Of a DNA stretch of 64,000 nucleotides, positions 25,860 to 47,300 are shown piece after piece. The notes below the pieces were generated by a model, which was not told the origin of the DNA, did no database searches, and saw only the letters and a list, made by a program, of their open reading frames with translations. This DNA is from Piscicola geometra. Taxonomy: Eukaryota > Annelida > Clitellata > Hirudinida > Piscicolidae. Position 1 is the stretch's first letter; the number at the start of each line of letters is the position of its first letter. Position numbers and translations under genes: made by a program. The DNA is taken from positions 8,874,769-8,938,768 of the forward strand of contig OX030955.1 of NCBI GenBank assembly GCA_943735955.1, in the 5' to 3' direction.

Positions 25860-27174
25860 ATGGACTATCTGAAATATGCGCAAGATTATTATAATTCTAT
25901 AAACTATTCAGGTTAGTGATTTGTTATTTTGGATCTATTACAATGTATAAAATTACATTTAGTAACTTAATTTTCCGTTATTTCACACAACCTCTATGTC
26001 ACTAGTTCCACATTTTAATCATAAACTTGCTATATTGCAATTATATCTTGTTAGTTATTAACAAGATAATATTTAGTAAAATATTTTTTCCTATTTTAAA
26101 TGTAAAAGGACAAAACTATCATTATTTCTAAATAAATTATTTTTAATTTCTCAAATAAAATATCTAAAAGCATAACTTTCACAACTCTGAAGCAATCTAT
26201 CTGATACACTCAAACAGAGCCAGATCCACGCACACGACAATGGTTTCTGCTCAAAGACAGTCCCCTGCAAGTGCACCTATTATCACTCGCATACCTCCTA
26301 TTTGTGTTCTTTGGTTCAAAGATGATGAAGGACCGGAAAGCTTTTGAGCTGAAGTCAGTAATGGTAATCTACAACTTCTCCTTGGTGCTTCTGTCCGTCT
26401 ACATGCTTGTCGAGGTCACAAGGCTTTGAAGGCTTCAGCACATCATCATCATCATCACCATCATTATTATCAACAAACCATCATCAATTTCTGCTTACTC
26501 ATCAATTCATTTATTTGTATACTCTCTACCACGATCGTACCTTCCAAGTTAAAACAACCAAAATAACCATCAAGACCATACATCAATTTCACTACCACCT
26601 CAACCAGCATCATCACTATCCTTCCCTTCTCAAACACACTGCCATCATCATCACCACCACCACCACACAGATATGCCTGAGCGCTGTTGAATTGGGTTAT
26701 GGCGTCACTTGTGCTGAATACAACAATAAGACTTGGAAAAACCCAGCAGAACTAAGGGTAAAACCACCTTTGCATCGCATCTTTTTCATTTTCATACCTT
26801 CTTCATAATCAACTTTTTCAAAAAATATTTTTTACCCGGTTTTTTAAAAACTAAAAAACATTGATTTTATTTTTTTGAGTGCAATTTGATAAAAATTGTA
26901 GAATTTAAAATTTATAGTTCATTTAATGTTCAAATTGTACACCTTTGATATAATTGCACTTTTTCATGAACTGAACAATGGGAACTGTTATTTGCTCACT
27001 CTACATAATTCTTCCTCCATGAATATGCATTGCTATTTTGTTATTTTAGTGTAATTAAACAAGAATCAGCAAATAAAATTATATTATCTAATTAATAATC
27101 CACCAACATCATCATCATCATCACTAACACACAACACTGTACTCTTGCGCTCATGATTTACATTTCTGTTAACC

Positions 27175-27263
<89 letters not shown>

Positions 27264-27275
27264 ACAAACTGACAC

Positions 27276-27308
<33 letters not shown>

Positions 27309-30137
27309 AACTGACACACACACACACACACACACACATACACACAAGATGGCGAATGTGCTGTGGTGGTACTTTTTCTCGAAGGCCATTGAACTTTGCG
27401 ACACTGTTCTCATGATCCTGCGCAAGAAGGATAACCAGGTGATGATGATGATGATTAGGATGATTATGATTATCCTGGTGTTGATGATCATTTTGAGAAT
27501 TATTGAAGGTTCTGATAGTAGTAATAATTTTAAGGATGATATAAATTATACAATCATTGATAATTAATGCAGCAGGATGCTCATGTCAATCAATATAACG
27601 CTAGAGCTAATTGGGTTGTAGAGGATGATGATGATGATGGCGACGATGATGATTATGATTATGACGATGATTTTGATACAGAGACTCTCTTTAAATTTGC
27701 TGTTTGATTACCGACAATATGTTTGTGGAATATGATTGCTGGCTTTATAGTTATTATCAGAATTGTTTAAATGAATTATTTTTATACAAATGATGGTGTC
27801 TTAGCAATATAGTATTTTATAGAAGTTAAGATGATTATGATGAGACCGTGGTTAGAATTAAACTCAAATCCACACGCACGCACACACACACACATGAACG
27901 CACACACACACAATGGGATGCAGTAGTACCGAGAAGGGATATTTTGCTAGGCAATTGCTTAATGAAACGTTTGTTTTCATAATAGTTGCAATTAGTCATA
28001 ATCAATGGCAGCGGTGGCTTAATGATGGTCTGGTGGTGTGGTTGTATGGTGGTCTGTTGGTGCGGTTGTTGCATGTTGGAGCGATGGTGCGTGTGGCGGG
28101 TGAGGTATGTTCTTTGTGATCAGTTGATGATTAAATGATTTTTGGTGTTGCGACCAAAATGTGGTGACGGGGGGATGACAGGGAGGTTATGCAGTACACT
28201 AGGACGTTGATAATATGCATGAGGAGTACATCGTCGCGACTCACATTTACGTTATCGTGTGCATCAAAATAATAATCATCTCCAGTCATTTGCCAACTCG
28301 TCAACCACTGATTTACATCGTGACCAACCAGCACCATAGAATCCATCATAGTAACCACCATCATAGCAACCACCACCACATCAACAACCACCACCACCAT
28401 AGCAACCACCACCACCACATCAACAACCACCACCATAGCAACAACCACCGCCACCATAGCAACAACCACCGCCATTATAACAACTAGCTTCATTGCAATC
28501 ACCACTATTGCAACCACCACTATTGCAACCACCATCATCATCAACACCACTATCATCATCACCACCACCATCACCAAGGTAACCTTTCTGCACGTCTTCC
28601 ACCACGTCAGCATGTTGAACATCTGGTGGAGGGTGATGATGTACATTCCTGGAGGACTTTGTGAGGGGGGAGGGGAGATAAGGAGGAGAGATAGAGTGAG
28701 ACAACGTGGAGAGAGGGGGAGATAGTGTGGAGAGGGGAGAGATAGCGGGAAAGAGTGAGAGGGAAAAGAAGGGGCATAGCTCAGAATGGGATGGGAATAT
28801 AATGGAAGACAAAAAATTGTATAATGAAGTCAATTGAATATTAAACATAATATATAATATTTATATATTTTAGCTATTATAGCTATTCATCAAAAAATCT
28901 CCCATAATGACGTTGGCGTTATTCATCAAAATATATCCCCCATCATGCCTCCACCACCCCAGCCTACTTCGGCAGCTGTCTCAACTGCGCAGTGCACGTG
29001 GTGATGTACACGTACTATGGCCTCTCCGTCGTGCCCTCCCTCAGGAAGCACCTCTGGTGGAAGAAATATCTGACCATGTTCCAGCTGGTTGGTGTTGTTG
29101 TTGTTGTTCTTGTCTGATGTTGTTGGTGTGGATGTTGCTGTTGTTGTTGTTGTTGTTGTATTTCGTTGTGTTGTTCAGCAGTCTGGGGAGAATAGTCTCG
29201 ACCAGCTGCGCTGCCCTGCCAGGCTCTTGAGTCAGTTCTCTTGTGTTCTTGCCCAGCCCTTGTTCCAGGGCTGGGCAGTCTGTCCAGAGATGAGTTTGTT
29301 GTCTCCTGGGCTGACTTGCATAGTCTGCCCTGGCAGGGTGGCCGAAAGTACCCACATTTGAGGCGCAAGCGCCCCCCACCGCACCGCGTGGAGGTTGTGG
29401 GTATGCGGTAGGGGCTGTTGTTGTTGCTATTGTTGTTGTTGTTGAAATTCGGTACTGTTGTTTTTGCTTTTGTTGTTGTTGAAATTCGGTACTGTTGTTG
29501 TTGAAATTCGGTACTGTTGTCGTTTAAATTCGGTACTGTTGTTGTTGCTATTGTTGTTGTTTTGAAATTCGGTACTGTTGTTGTTGCTATTGTTGTTGTT
29601 GTTGAAATTCGGTACTGTTGTTGCTCAGACTGGTGAGTACAGTCTCGACCAGCTGCTGTTGTTGTTATGGCTCTTGTAAGTGTTGCTTTTGTTGTTTTTT
29701 TTTCTGTTTCTGGTATTTATACACCGTTTATCTATAATGCCACTCAAATGGAAGCCTACAACAACCACCACCAGATCCAGTTCGTCATCACGTTCATACA
29801 CACGTGTTCTTCGGTGGTGGTCCGTTGCGACTTTCCGAGCTGGGGGCAGTCGCTGATGTTCTGGTACATGATCATCATGATGGTCCTCTTCTCCAACTTC
29901 TACCTGCACGCATACATACTGCACCGTAATGAGTTCGACCCGAACAACTACACCACCACCGCCAAGCGACTTGACGTGGTTGATCCCGCCACCACTACTT
30001 CTAAGGACGTCGTGAACGGTGGAGCGAGGGTGAGAGGACAAAAGGCGGTCAGTGCGAACGGAGGTGATTCGCTCTTGCGTCCATCTTTGCGAGAAGGTGC
30101 TTTCTTGAACGGTCATGCTGATAAAAAGTCCGCTTAG
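25860..30137 (+). CDS. ELOVL: ELOVL4-like very-long-chain fatty acid elongase
   Basis: Seven coding exons in consistent phase: 25860-25911, 26218-26414, 26671-26757, 27349-27438, 28579-28660, 28963-29087 and 29775-30137, 331 residues. It is a multi-pass ER membrane enzyme that catalyses the condensation (3-ketoacyl-CoA synthase) step of fatty-acid elongation with malonyl-CoA. Diagnostic motifs: KDRKAFELKSVM after the first TM segment, ELCDT then LRKKDNQ, the HxxHH box HVFHH (residues 147-151), NCAVHVVMYTYYGL, LWWKKYLTMFQLIQF, and FYLHAYI in the last TM segment. The order and wording are closest to ELOVL4 among the paralogs I know. The protein ends KKSA, a KKxx ER-retrieval signal. The acceptor of exon 4 directly follows a (CA)n tract, and intron 6 holds degenerate mobile-element sequence. 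Exon 2 has a near-identical copy at 34378-34549. Confidence 0.93.
27174..27348. repeat. (CA)n microsatellite abutting an ELOVL splice acceptor
   Basis: About 170 bp of CA repeat with a few interruptions ends in CACACAAG, directly followed by elongase exon 4 at 27349. The repeat stands where a polypyrimidine tract would be expected. Confidence 0.9.
28330..28578. repeat. CAC/ATC-rich repeats in ELOVL intron 4
   Basis: Irregular CAACCACCACCATAG-type units run up to the acceptor of elongase exon 5 (28579). Long open frames here on both strands are low-complexity artefacts. Confidence 0.75.
29160..29385 (-). mobile_element. Degenerate retroelement-like fragment in ELOVL intron 6
   Basis: This GC-rich patch differs sharply from its surroundings. 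The minus strand reads, across frames, a Cys-containing stretch followed by QTHLWTDCPALEQG, similar in feel to the C-terminal region after reverse transcriptase/RNase H in non-LTR elements. A short piece of the same sequence (AGTCTCGACCAGCTG) recurs at 29640-29655. Frames are broken. Assignment is tentative. Confidence 0.35.
29405..29630. repeat. GTT-rich tandem repeat containing GAAATTCGGTACTG
   Basis: The 14-mer GAAATTCGGTACTG occurs six times, separated by variable (GTT)n and GTTGCTATT spacers, in the last elongase intron. Spacer length varies while the core is conserved. Confidence 0.75.
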
Positions 30138-30179
30138 ATTGCTTATTGGTAGTGGCGTTGGTGGTAGTGGTAAAAGTTT

Positions 30180-30242
<63 letters not shown>

Positions 30243-30265
30243 AAGTAGAAGTAGTAGTAGTAGTA

Positions 30266-30308
<43 letters not shown>

Positions 30309-30328
30309 AAGTAGTAGTAGTAGTAGAA

Positions 30329-30410
<82 letters not shown>

Positions 30411-32461
30411 AAGTAGAAGTAGTACTAGTGCTCGAGTAACAAGTCGACAATTGGCTTTAGCGACACGAACTCTCAATTTATTCAATCGTCACCACTATTG
30501 TATTTTGCTTGCATTACAATCTCCACGGTCTTTGCACACTATAGCACCACCACTCTGCTCTTTCCCTCCTTCCATCTTCTCTCTCATCCGCCATTGCTTC
30601 TATTATGTCTCCAAGACGTACTCATCGATATTTATTCACACGCGCCAACTCACGTCTGCCACTGTATACTTGTGCTTCGAAGCAATATGGCCGCCACCTT
30701 TGAGCCGTTTCTCGCGGGCTTAAACCATCTTCATTTTCTTTTTCTTCCCTCTTTTTCTTCTCTTTCTTTTCATCGTTTTTTTATTATTTTCATAATCTTC
30801 ATCGTCATCATCATTCTCATCGTCGATATTATTATCATCGTCATCATCACCACCATCATCATCATCACCACCATCTCCATCATCACCACCATCATCATCA
30901 TCATCATCATCATTATAATCACAGTCACTGTTCTCTTAAAAGCCAATAATTAGGCGCAAATTCGTCCTGAAGTTGTGATGTCCAACGTCTCTGCACCCTT
31001 CTGGCCTCTGGCATACGCTGGTGAGTGCTTAGTTAGAGTCTGGCCTGCTCGGGTCAGGTGTGCTGGAAAGGTTGGATGAAAAATATTGGGTGAAAGTGGT
31101 GTGGGTGCAAATGCGTGGGCGATTTATAATGCGTGTTCAAATCAATGAGCGCTTGATTCTGTAGGAACGGTGAATGCTTTTAAATTGTTTTGAAGTCTCC
31201 TAAAGTCAAATCAAGGCTATGTCTTCCTTTAATCTATTCTCTCTTCATTTTGTATTTCATTGTTTTCCAAAGTATCTGCGTTCTATTTATTTTTTTGTTA
31301 TTTTAATTTTTTTTAAATTATTAAAAGAATTTTTTAAATGATTGGTGTGCCGAAATCAAAAAGGCATTAATTTAGCCTTTAATTTGCCGCGATCTCCGAG
31401 ACTGTCGTAGCTGCTCAGTGCTTCAATGGTACGCATTTATGAAGCTACGCTATCTCAGACTCGTGTGAAGCATAGTCTATAGACGTTAGTATTATCATGA
31501 TTCTCCTGGAACATGTCACTTACTTCTCCAAGGCATCTGCGCGTCCTTCGCCTACTGAAGCGCCTCCAACGGGCACTGCTACAGCTTTTTAAGCTTAATC
31601 TAGAGTAGATTCATCAACTTCTCATTTATTGGCAATCTCGTCATTATTCGATCGATATAACCCGGGGTTTTATTAATTTGTTTGTCTTTTTATGAGTGTT
31701 TTCGTTTGGAATGTGTCTATAGTCTTTCTAGCATGATCTTGTGAGTAGGTGCGTTTCAGAATTGTTGGCTCTAAAATACTTTCATAGTTTGATTTCTATG
31801 TTAAAATAAAGGTTGATTATAGAAATTTCATTTTTTAATTCGATGAAATGAAAATTTTCTATTTAGAAACCTTGCGCCAAGCTCACGTTTACCACTTTGG
31901 TGTGAAAATATCATTTTGTACTTTTGATTGCATTCTCGCGTGTTACTGAAGTGTTCAGAGGGCCTCTTGAGACCTGCATGGCGGTCGAGCTTTCGAGTGT
32001 TTCAGAAATAAATGCCATTTACGCTTTGAACTTCAAGTAGATTCAGTGGAAGTGCTAATGGAAGAAAACATACGGTATTAACGAAGTTAACAGTTTTGTT
32101 AATGATTTAACTTTTAAGCTAACTAAGGAATTCATAAAAAATAAATAAAAGTAATTATGGAGCCAGGCAAGTCGTATGCTCATCTCCGAACATGCATCTC
32201 ATTGATAAAATAATATAAAAAACTTAAATGATTTATATCCTATTTTTTCTATTGCTTTAATTTTTACAAATTAAATTAATAAAAAGTATTTCTATGGTTT
32301 TGAATAAGTTTACTTTTACATTTTTAAGACGTACTTTAAAGTTTTAATCAGACTGCTTTACTTATAAATCATCATCATTTTCAAGTTATCATACAAGTAT
32401 TTATTATTTGAAACAAAATTTCACAATTTTAATTTTATTTAGTTGTAATCATTAGAATCTA
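30138..32461. other. ELOVL 3' UTR and intergenic spacer
   Basis: Starts with the elongase 3' UTR, including about 245 bp of (AGT)n with AGA variants (30180-30424), then a degenerate (ATC)n tract (30780-30920). The rest is AT-rich. A possible RNA-like hairpin lies at 31398-31456. No coding exon is supported until 32462. The very long open frames through the AGT tract are repeat artefacts. Confidence 0.55.
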
Positions 32462-34012
32462 ATGGATGAACCAAGCAGTGATCTAGATATTAGTGAGTGT
32501 AGAAATGAGTTATTGAAAAAGATTGAAAAATCAATTGAGAGCTGTAAAGATGAAAAATTGAAGGTTGAAGGAATATCTAAATTGATAAAACTTTTAGAAG
32601 CTGAAAGATTTTTCTTCAACAAAGTAATATATTTAAACAATTTAATACTAAATGAATTAATCTTTTTGAAAACCATTTATTTTTTTTCAATAAAAATTAT
32701 ATAAAAATGCATTCAACAAATTATAATTAATTGTCAAGAAAGCTGATTACAATGAGAAAGATCTCAAATCAACTAACTATCATTACCTTGGAGGCTAGTA
32801 ATCTAGAAGATCCATTTCTAGATTGAATGATAGAAACCGTTTTTTTATTTTAGTTAATGAAATTTTATTCATTTATTTCAGATTTAGAAATTTGTTTGAC
32901 TCTCATTCCAAGCACTGTTTCAGTATTAAAGTCCTTCAAGACACAAGAGGAAGAGGCATGGGTGAGGGTGGATGTGGTGGCAGACAGGGGTCTCAGATGG
33001 ATCAAGGTGGTGTCCAAACACACTAAGGCGCTTGAGTTTTCTCTGGATGGTGAGTTTGTTCTAATTTTTCAAAATAATTTGTGTTTAAAATAACTTAAAT
33101 TTATTCACATGCGTAATTTTTTATGATTTACACAATTTTCTTTCCAAAGAGAACTGCAATTCAGGTAGAAAATCATTGGAACAGCAAATAAAAGAACTCA
33201 AAATAGCAGCAGAGGATAATAAATTCAATTTCGAAGTTCCAAAAATCACTGTCATATTTTTCCATGATATTCCTTCGAAGTTATTGAAAAAAATTAAATC
33301 ACTAAAAGTTGAAATAAATCAAGTTATAAACGGCGACATACGAATAATCTTTCAGCCCGCTTCTCACATTAACAAGAAAGTGGAAGACACTTCAGTCAGT
33401 TTGAGTGACTCTGAAAAAATGCTAAACTCCCTGTGCCACTCGCAGGAATGTGTGTGCAAGCAGTATCTCCAGGAGGCTGTCAGTAGTTACAGACACGACA
33501 GCAGATCCTTGTCGAAAGTGAACCTCGACATCTCCAGCATGCTTGCTCTGGTTTCGAACCAGTGCCATGGCGGTTATGCCTTCAAGTTTGCCGATGAGTT
33601 TCTGACCCAACAGGCCGAGGAGGAACGCTCAGAACCCACTCTACTGCGCATCTACAAGTTCCTGATCGGCAAGAAACTGCACGCTTGCGAAACCGCCGTT
33701 AAATCTTTCAAGTCAATCGTCGAAACCGTCGCTGGTGAAAACGAAAGAAAAAGAGCAGACAGATTGGTGCAGTTGGTAAAAGAAGAAAAGGACCAAGTGT
33801 CCGAAAAGTCGAGTCGTCTTCCAATCACCGGCAGGATCAACCAGAGGTCGTTGAGCATCTTCGGAACAGGGGACGCCATGCAGGCAGTCACGACCACCTC
33901 GAACACCTCCTTCGTCAGGGCTGCCACCCAGGCTGGAGAAGAGTTTGTGGTCTTCCTCCATGCGCCCAGGTACCTCACCGAGCAGAAGGAGGTCACTGCC
34001 TGTGGCTTGTGA
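32462..34012 (+). CDS. C7orf25: C7orf25/UPF0415 (DUF1308) family protein
   Basis: Four exons: 32462-32623, 32739-32793, 32882-33049 and 33150-34012, 415 residues against about 421 in human. The N-terminal helical part resembles the family (MDEPSSDLD start, then LLKKIEKSIES). Exon 2 gives EKDLKSTNYHYL, matching the family's LQSTN block. Exon 3 holds VRVDVVADRGLRWIKV. Exon 4 holds VNLDISSMLALVS, FADEFLTQQAEEER, HACETAVKSFKSIVETVAG and the hallmark RSLSIFGTGDA at about residue 365. Molecular function is not established for the family. Exon 2 ends at GGAG|GCTAGT, which would be a GC-AG intron; the phase and conserved spacing support it. A second acceptor inside exon 4 (AATTCAG|G) is also in phase and would drop five residues. 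Confidence 0.9.
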
Positions 34013-35345
34013 GCCTGCTTACCGTGCCAAAAAAGATACTCTGTTTGCATCATTTCATTTTTTGTATTTTCACAGTACCTGCAGTCGATGTGCTTTGTGA
34101 GGCTTTCTACCACACTTGAAAGCTATTCTCAAATAGATCGTTTAAATCGTCAAGCTAGTGTCTTTCACTGAAAGTTTCAGTGTCATGGCTGTGCATTTGT
34201 TTCATAACTTTAGATTCGCTAATGTGATCTTCAATTATTTTCTTCGTAATCACAAGTTTTCAATTCTTTCATGTGCAGTTGAACGATCCAAAGAAATTGG
34301 TTTCTCTTAATGCCTCGCATTGTTTGGCTGTTACAATGAGATTTAATAAAAGAGAGTGGATTAGGTTTGGTTGAATCCACTCAAACAGAGCCAGACCCAC
34401 GCACACGACAATGGTTTCTGCTCAAAGACAGTCCCCTGCAGGTGCACCTATTATCACTCGCATACCTCCTATTTGTGTTCTTTGGTTCAAAGATGATGAA
34501 GGACCGGAAAGCTTTTGAGCTGAAGTCAGTAATGGTAATCTACAACTTCACACACACACACTAACATACACGCATGATGGGTTTGATTACTGCAGTAACA
34601 TGAAAGCCGAAATAGAAGAAACTTATTGAATGTACACTGAACTGAGCAGCTATATGTCGATGAGAACGAACGATAAAGAGACTGGTGAAGATAGTTAAAC
34701 TCTTGTAAAACAATCTATTCTTTAGTATTTTGACAAAAAGTGGTGATTTACACCTTCAATAAACGTATTTAGTCTTTTTTACATGAAATTTTACTGACTT
34801 GAAAATACTGAAAAGAAAGCAGTATCTTTACATTAAAATGTGACTTCAAAAGGCGAACACAAGATCGTTCCCTGGAGCAGACGTTGGCAGTGACCACAAC
34901 TTAGTTCTCAGCACTATCAAGCTGAAATTGAACAGCAAGCGCTGTAAAAAATGTTGATAAAATATTCCTTTTCATTTATTTCTGAGCTAAAAAATTGAAA
35001 CATTTTGAAAATCGGTTGGCATATGCCATAGTTATAAACAAATATAGAGTGGCATGTTTTGGGATAGACTACAGTGTAGTTAAAGAAGGCGGGTTGGTGC
35101 TTTATTTAGTTCACTGAGATGAAGGGAATGAATGGTTTATTGGAATCGAAGGTGGTGGAAGGATGCAGTGGGTTCAAGTTGAGTAACTGTTCTTGAATGG
35201 ATGAATTGATGAATGTGATTCAAATAACATCAAAACGAAAGCCGCGCTCAGAGTGTAGCAGATAATCTTTGGGTTGAGTTCCACTATTCTCAATACCGCA
35301 CTAATCTACCACCGAACAACCATCCACTCCACACCAAACTCCTTC
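34013..35345. other. Spacer between C7orf25 and VAC14 3' ends
   Basis: The C7orf25 and VAC14 genes converge here. The stretch contains the duplicated ELOVL exon 2 followed by a short CA tract. The rest is AT-rich, with no other coding evidence. Confidence 0.55.
34378..34549 (+). pseudogene. Stranded duplicate of ELOVL exon 2
   Basis: These 172 bp match 26207-26378 with two differences by eye (GACCC for GATCC, GCAGGTG for GCAAGTG). The copy includes the CACTCAAACAG acceptor and most of exon 2, through VMVIYNF, then breaks into (CA)n before the donor. No other elongase exon follows, so it cannot encode a protein alone. Flanking intron sequence does not match. It is a partial duplication or an assembly artefact. 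Confidence 0.9.
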
Positions 35346-43723
<8,378 letters not shown>

Positions 43724-44367
43724 AGCCAAGGGGTGTGAATGTAATGGTAGATAATGGTGCTAACAACTTGGAGATGATGCTTTTTTGGTATGTTTGAAAA
43801 TATTTCTGAGATTAATCTAATAATTTAAATTTATGTTTATGTGTGTTTGCTGATTATCAATGTAAGGTGTTCATTTTATATTTGTAGGTGTCTATTCTTA
43901 GTGTGTTTATGTGAGTTAACTTTTAGTTTGCTCAAGCATTAACATAATGATGTTTAGATTAGTCTCATTTATGCCGCAACTTAAATACTCTGTATATCTG
44001 TTAGAAATATAAAGATTATACAATTTCATAAATTATATATAAAAAAATATTTGTGAAAATATGTTCTCAAAAAAATGCTCAAGTTGAAGGAGGCTGACTG
44101 CTAATTTATCTTATTCTGTTCTGGTCAAGAAACCCTGCATAATATAATAATTTTTCCACTTTTCAAATTCTTTAAATTTGTAGGTAATAATTAACTTTTC
44201 AAAATTGAGTTTTTGACAACTTCGAAAACCTTTATAATGGAAATCTACAACTAAAAAGCAACCTCAACAAATATTGCTTCAAAAATACTTCATCTCATCA
44301 TCAAATTCATTGGAAGTTTCAACTCCAAAACAAAAAACTTCCCAAACGACTCCAAAGCACCTGCAAA
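43724..44367. promoter_or_regulatory. Shared upstream interval of VAC14 and CLASP
   Basis: The two start codons are head to head, 644 bp apart. The interval is AT-rich without an obvious TATA box for either gene and would hold both promoters unless 5' exons lie elsewhere. A bidirectional promoter is inferred from position only. Confidence 0.45.
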
Positions 44368-47300
44368 ATGGCAGCCACACACAACATGGATTACTTCCTG
44401 AACCACATCGACACGCAAGACACACACAAGCGCATGCAGCTGCACTGCGAACTGCTCACGTACTTGCACTCCTCGACCAACTCGAGCCTTCTCGCGTGTG
44501 ACGACTTTGAGAAGTTCCTCGAGGGCATCGCTGTGTGGATTGGAGCCAGCAACTACAAGGTCTCTTCATAGTACAGTAGAGTAGTATGTTTATAGTGTCT
44601 CCATGCAACCATTGTACCCACAATCACGACTGTTCGATCAGTGTTTGTTTAAATCATGAACAAAATTAATTGCAGATCAATATGATAGACGCAAATGCAC
44701 TTGAAGTTTAAATCAGCTCAAAAACATATGCACTTTTTTGCAGCATCACTACACATTCCATTAGGCAAATTGTGCACAAAAGCAGAGGAATTGCACGCAT
44801 TCAGGAAGCCTTCTATTAATAGCTCCAGGAGACTAGTAAATCATCAAAAAAAATCCTCTACCAAATCCTGTAACAAAGCATACACCCACATCCCAAACAC
44901 ACGCACATCTCCAATATGTATCGGCAGTATATCAGGCATTGAGGCATTGATGCTACGCAGCCATCCCAGAACTCTGTTTCAACTCACCTGCTTTCAAGTT
45001 TTGAAGTTTGGAACCTGAATATATTCTATCACTCAATGTGATAGTGAAAATATCTTATTTTGATCAAAATAAAAGTTTTATGATGGTGATGATGATGATG
45101 ATGATGAATGCATCCATCAGATCTCTCTGAATGGCTTAGAGGTGCTGTCGATCATCGTCGAGAAAATGCAAAACGACTTCCAGCCACACCTCGCCACCTG
45201 TTTGTTATTGCTTCTGCCGCATTTTATAGCGCTCAACTTTTTCTCTAATAAAAGTATTTTAATATTTAATCTCATAATGAAGCGATAAAAGTATTGCTTT
45301 TAGAATTGAGCGCTTGTAGCATATAGTGGTGGCAGTGGCAGTAGTGACGTAACGACTGATGACGTAACTTCTTCTGCAGTCATCCCTATCCTGGTGGACA
45401 GACTGGCCGACAACAAGGAGCAGGTTAGGCACGTCTGGGCATGCGTTGATCATCGATGCATGCATGCATGAGTGGAGAAATGAATGAAAGAGTTGAATAA
45501 ATTTGATGGATGAATTTAAACTTGATATCCACGTGATTGGGTTGTCAGATGGGTGAATAGATGGGTAAATGGATTGATGAATGACAGCAAGGAATGAACA
45601 CTCGCAGGTCCGCAACAGTGCTCAGTCGATCCTCCTGCAGTTCACCACCACCTCGCCATCGCCACAAGTGACACTTTAACCCTTTCATACTAATCATCAT
45701 CATCACCACCACCACTTTATTTTCATGTGTTTTTGAAATTCATGTGCTTCACAATTGAGTGACCAAATACACAATTCGCAACATCCTTACCACCCCTACT
45801 TGCCCCACTCCACCATAACAACCTCTCCACCACCACCACAACTACGACCAAAACCACAACCATCACCACAGAGCGTATTTGAGCGACTGACGTACACGTT
45901 CTCTCACAAGTCGCCCAAAGCGAGAGAGGAGGTGTTGTTGTTGACGCAGAACACCCTCAAGAGGTCTGTCTTCGTCTTTGTCTTACTTTGTCCGTCTTGA
46001 TCTTCGTTTGTTTGTTTGTTTGTTTGTCGTCTTAATGACGTTTAATTTGATGCCTTTTTAATTCTTTTCGTGATGGTTTGTATGCTATTGTGTGTGATTG
46101 TGTATTTGGTGTTATGTGTTGTAGTTGTGTGGTTGTTTGTGGTGTGGTAATGTCTTTGCGTGTGTGGCATTGTTGTACCATGCCTACCATCACCACCACT
46201 ACCACCACCTCTCACAGACTGGCCACACCTCGCAATGTTGGAGTCTCAAAGCTGGTGCCTCATGTGGTCAAACTGCTGGAAGATCCCTGCATCCCTGTAG
46301 GTGGAGGTGGAGGAGGAGGGATAAGGGGTGGAAGAGGAGGGATAGGGGGTGAAGGTAGAGGAAGAAGAAGACGTGGAAGAGAAGGAGGATGGGGAAAAAG
46401 GGGGCCATAGTAACTATTGTGCATGTCTTTTTTACCAAAACAAACGAATTGAAATACAATATCTTTACCAAAACCACCTCCATGCACCGCACCGCATCAG
46501 ACCACAACACACCACACCTGACCAGACCACAACACACCACACCAGACCAGACCACAACACACCAGACCAGACCAGACCACAACACACCACACTAGACCAG
46601 ACCACAACACACCACACTTGACCAGACCACAACACACCACACCAGACCAGACCACAACACACCAGACCAGACCAGACCACAACACACCACACCTGACCAG
46701 ACCACAAGACACCACACCTGACCAGACCACAACACACCACACCAGACCAGACCACAACACACCAGACCAGACCACAACACACCACACCTGACCAGACCAC
46801 AACACACCACACCACACCTGACCAGACCACAACACACCACACCAGACCAGACCACAACACACCACACCTGACCACCTACTCCTCGCCCAGATAAGGGAGG
46901 TTGCGTTGGATACGCTGGCTGTGATGTATGAGTATGTGGGGGAGAGGCTGAGGCAGGATGTGCTCAAGAGAGAGGTCAACCCGGCCAAGTGGGTGCCCTA
47001 GGGTGGAGGTGTTGGGAGGGGAGGGGTTGCGTGGGGGGAGGGTGTATGGTAATAGGGAAGTAAGGGGGGGGGGGTCTTGTGGAGAGGAGTAAAGGGGGAT
47101 TGAGTGGGTTAGGAATTCTTTAGGTAAGTAAGTATAGCTATGAATGGTGATGATGATGATGGTGATGGTGATGATCATTTCCATGACAACCTTTTCAGAA
47201 TGTCGAGTTTGTTGGCAAAGTTTCAGGAAGTAGATGACCTGAAAAAATCATCATCATCACTGCAAGCTCCTAATGCTGGTGAGGAGGGTGGTTAGGGCGG

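Noticed and set aside
27084..27491. Cys-Val repeat ORFs over CA/GT microsatellites (also near 35.5, 36.7, 41.1 and 41.4 kb)
   Set aside because: Dinucleotide repeats translate as Cys-Val or Thr-His in any frame and lie in introns of ELOVL and VAC14.
30049..30450. Long open frames on both strands through the AGT/ACT repeat
   Set aside because: Homopolymeric Leu, Ser, Thr or Val translations in several frames are produced by the trinucleotide repeat; the real elongase frame stops at 30137.
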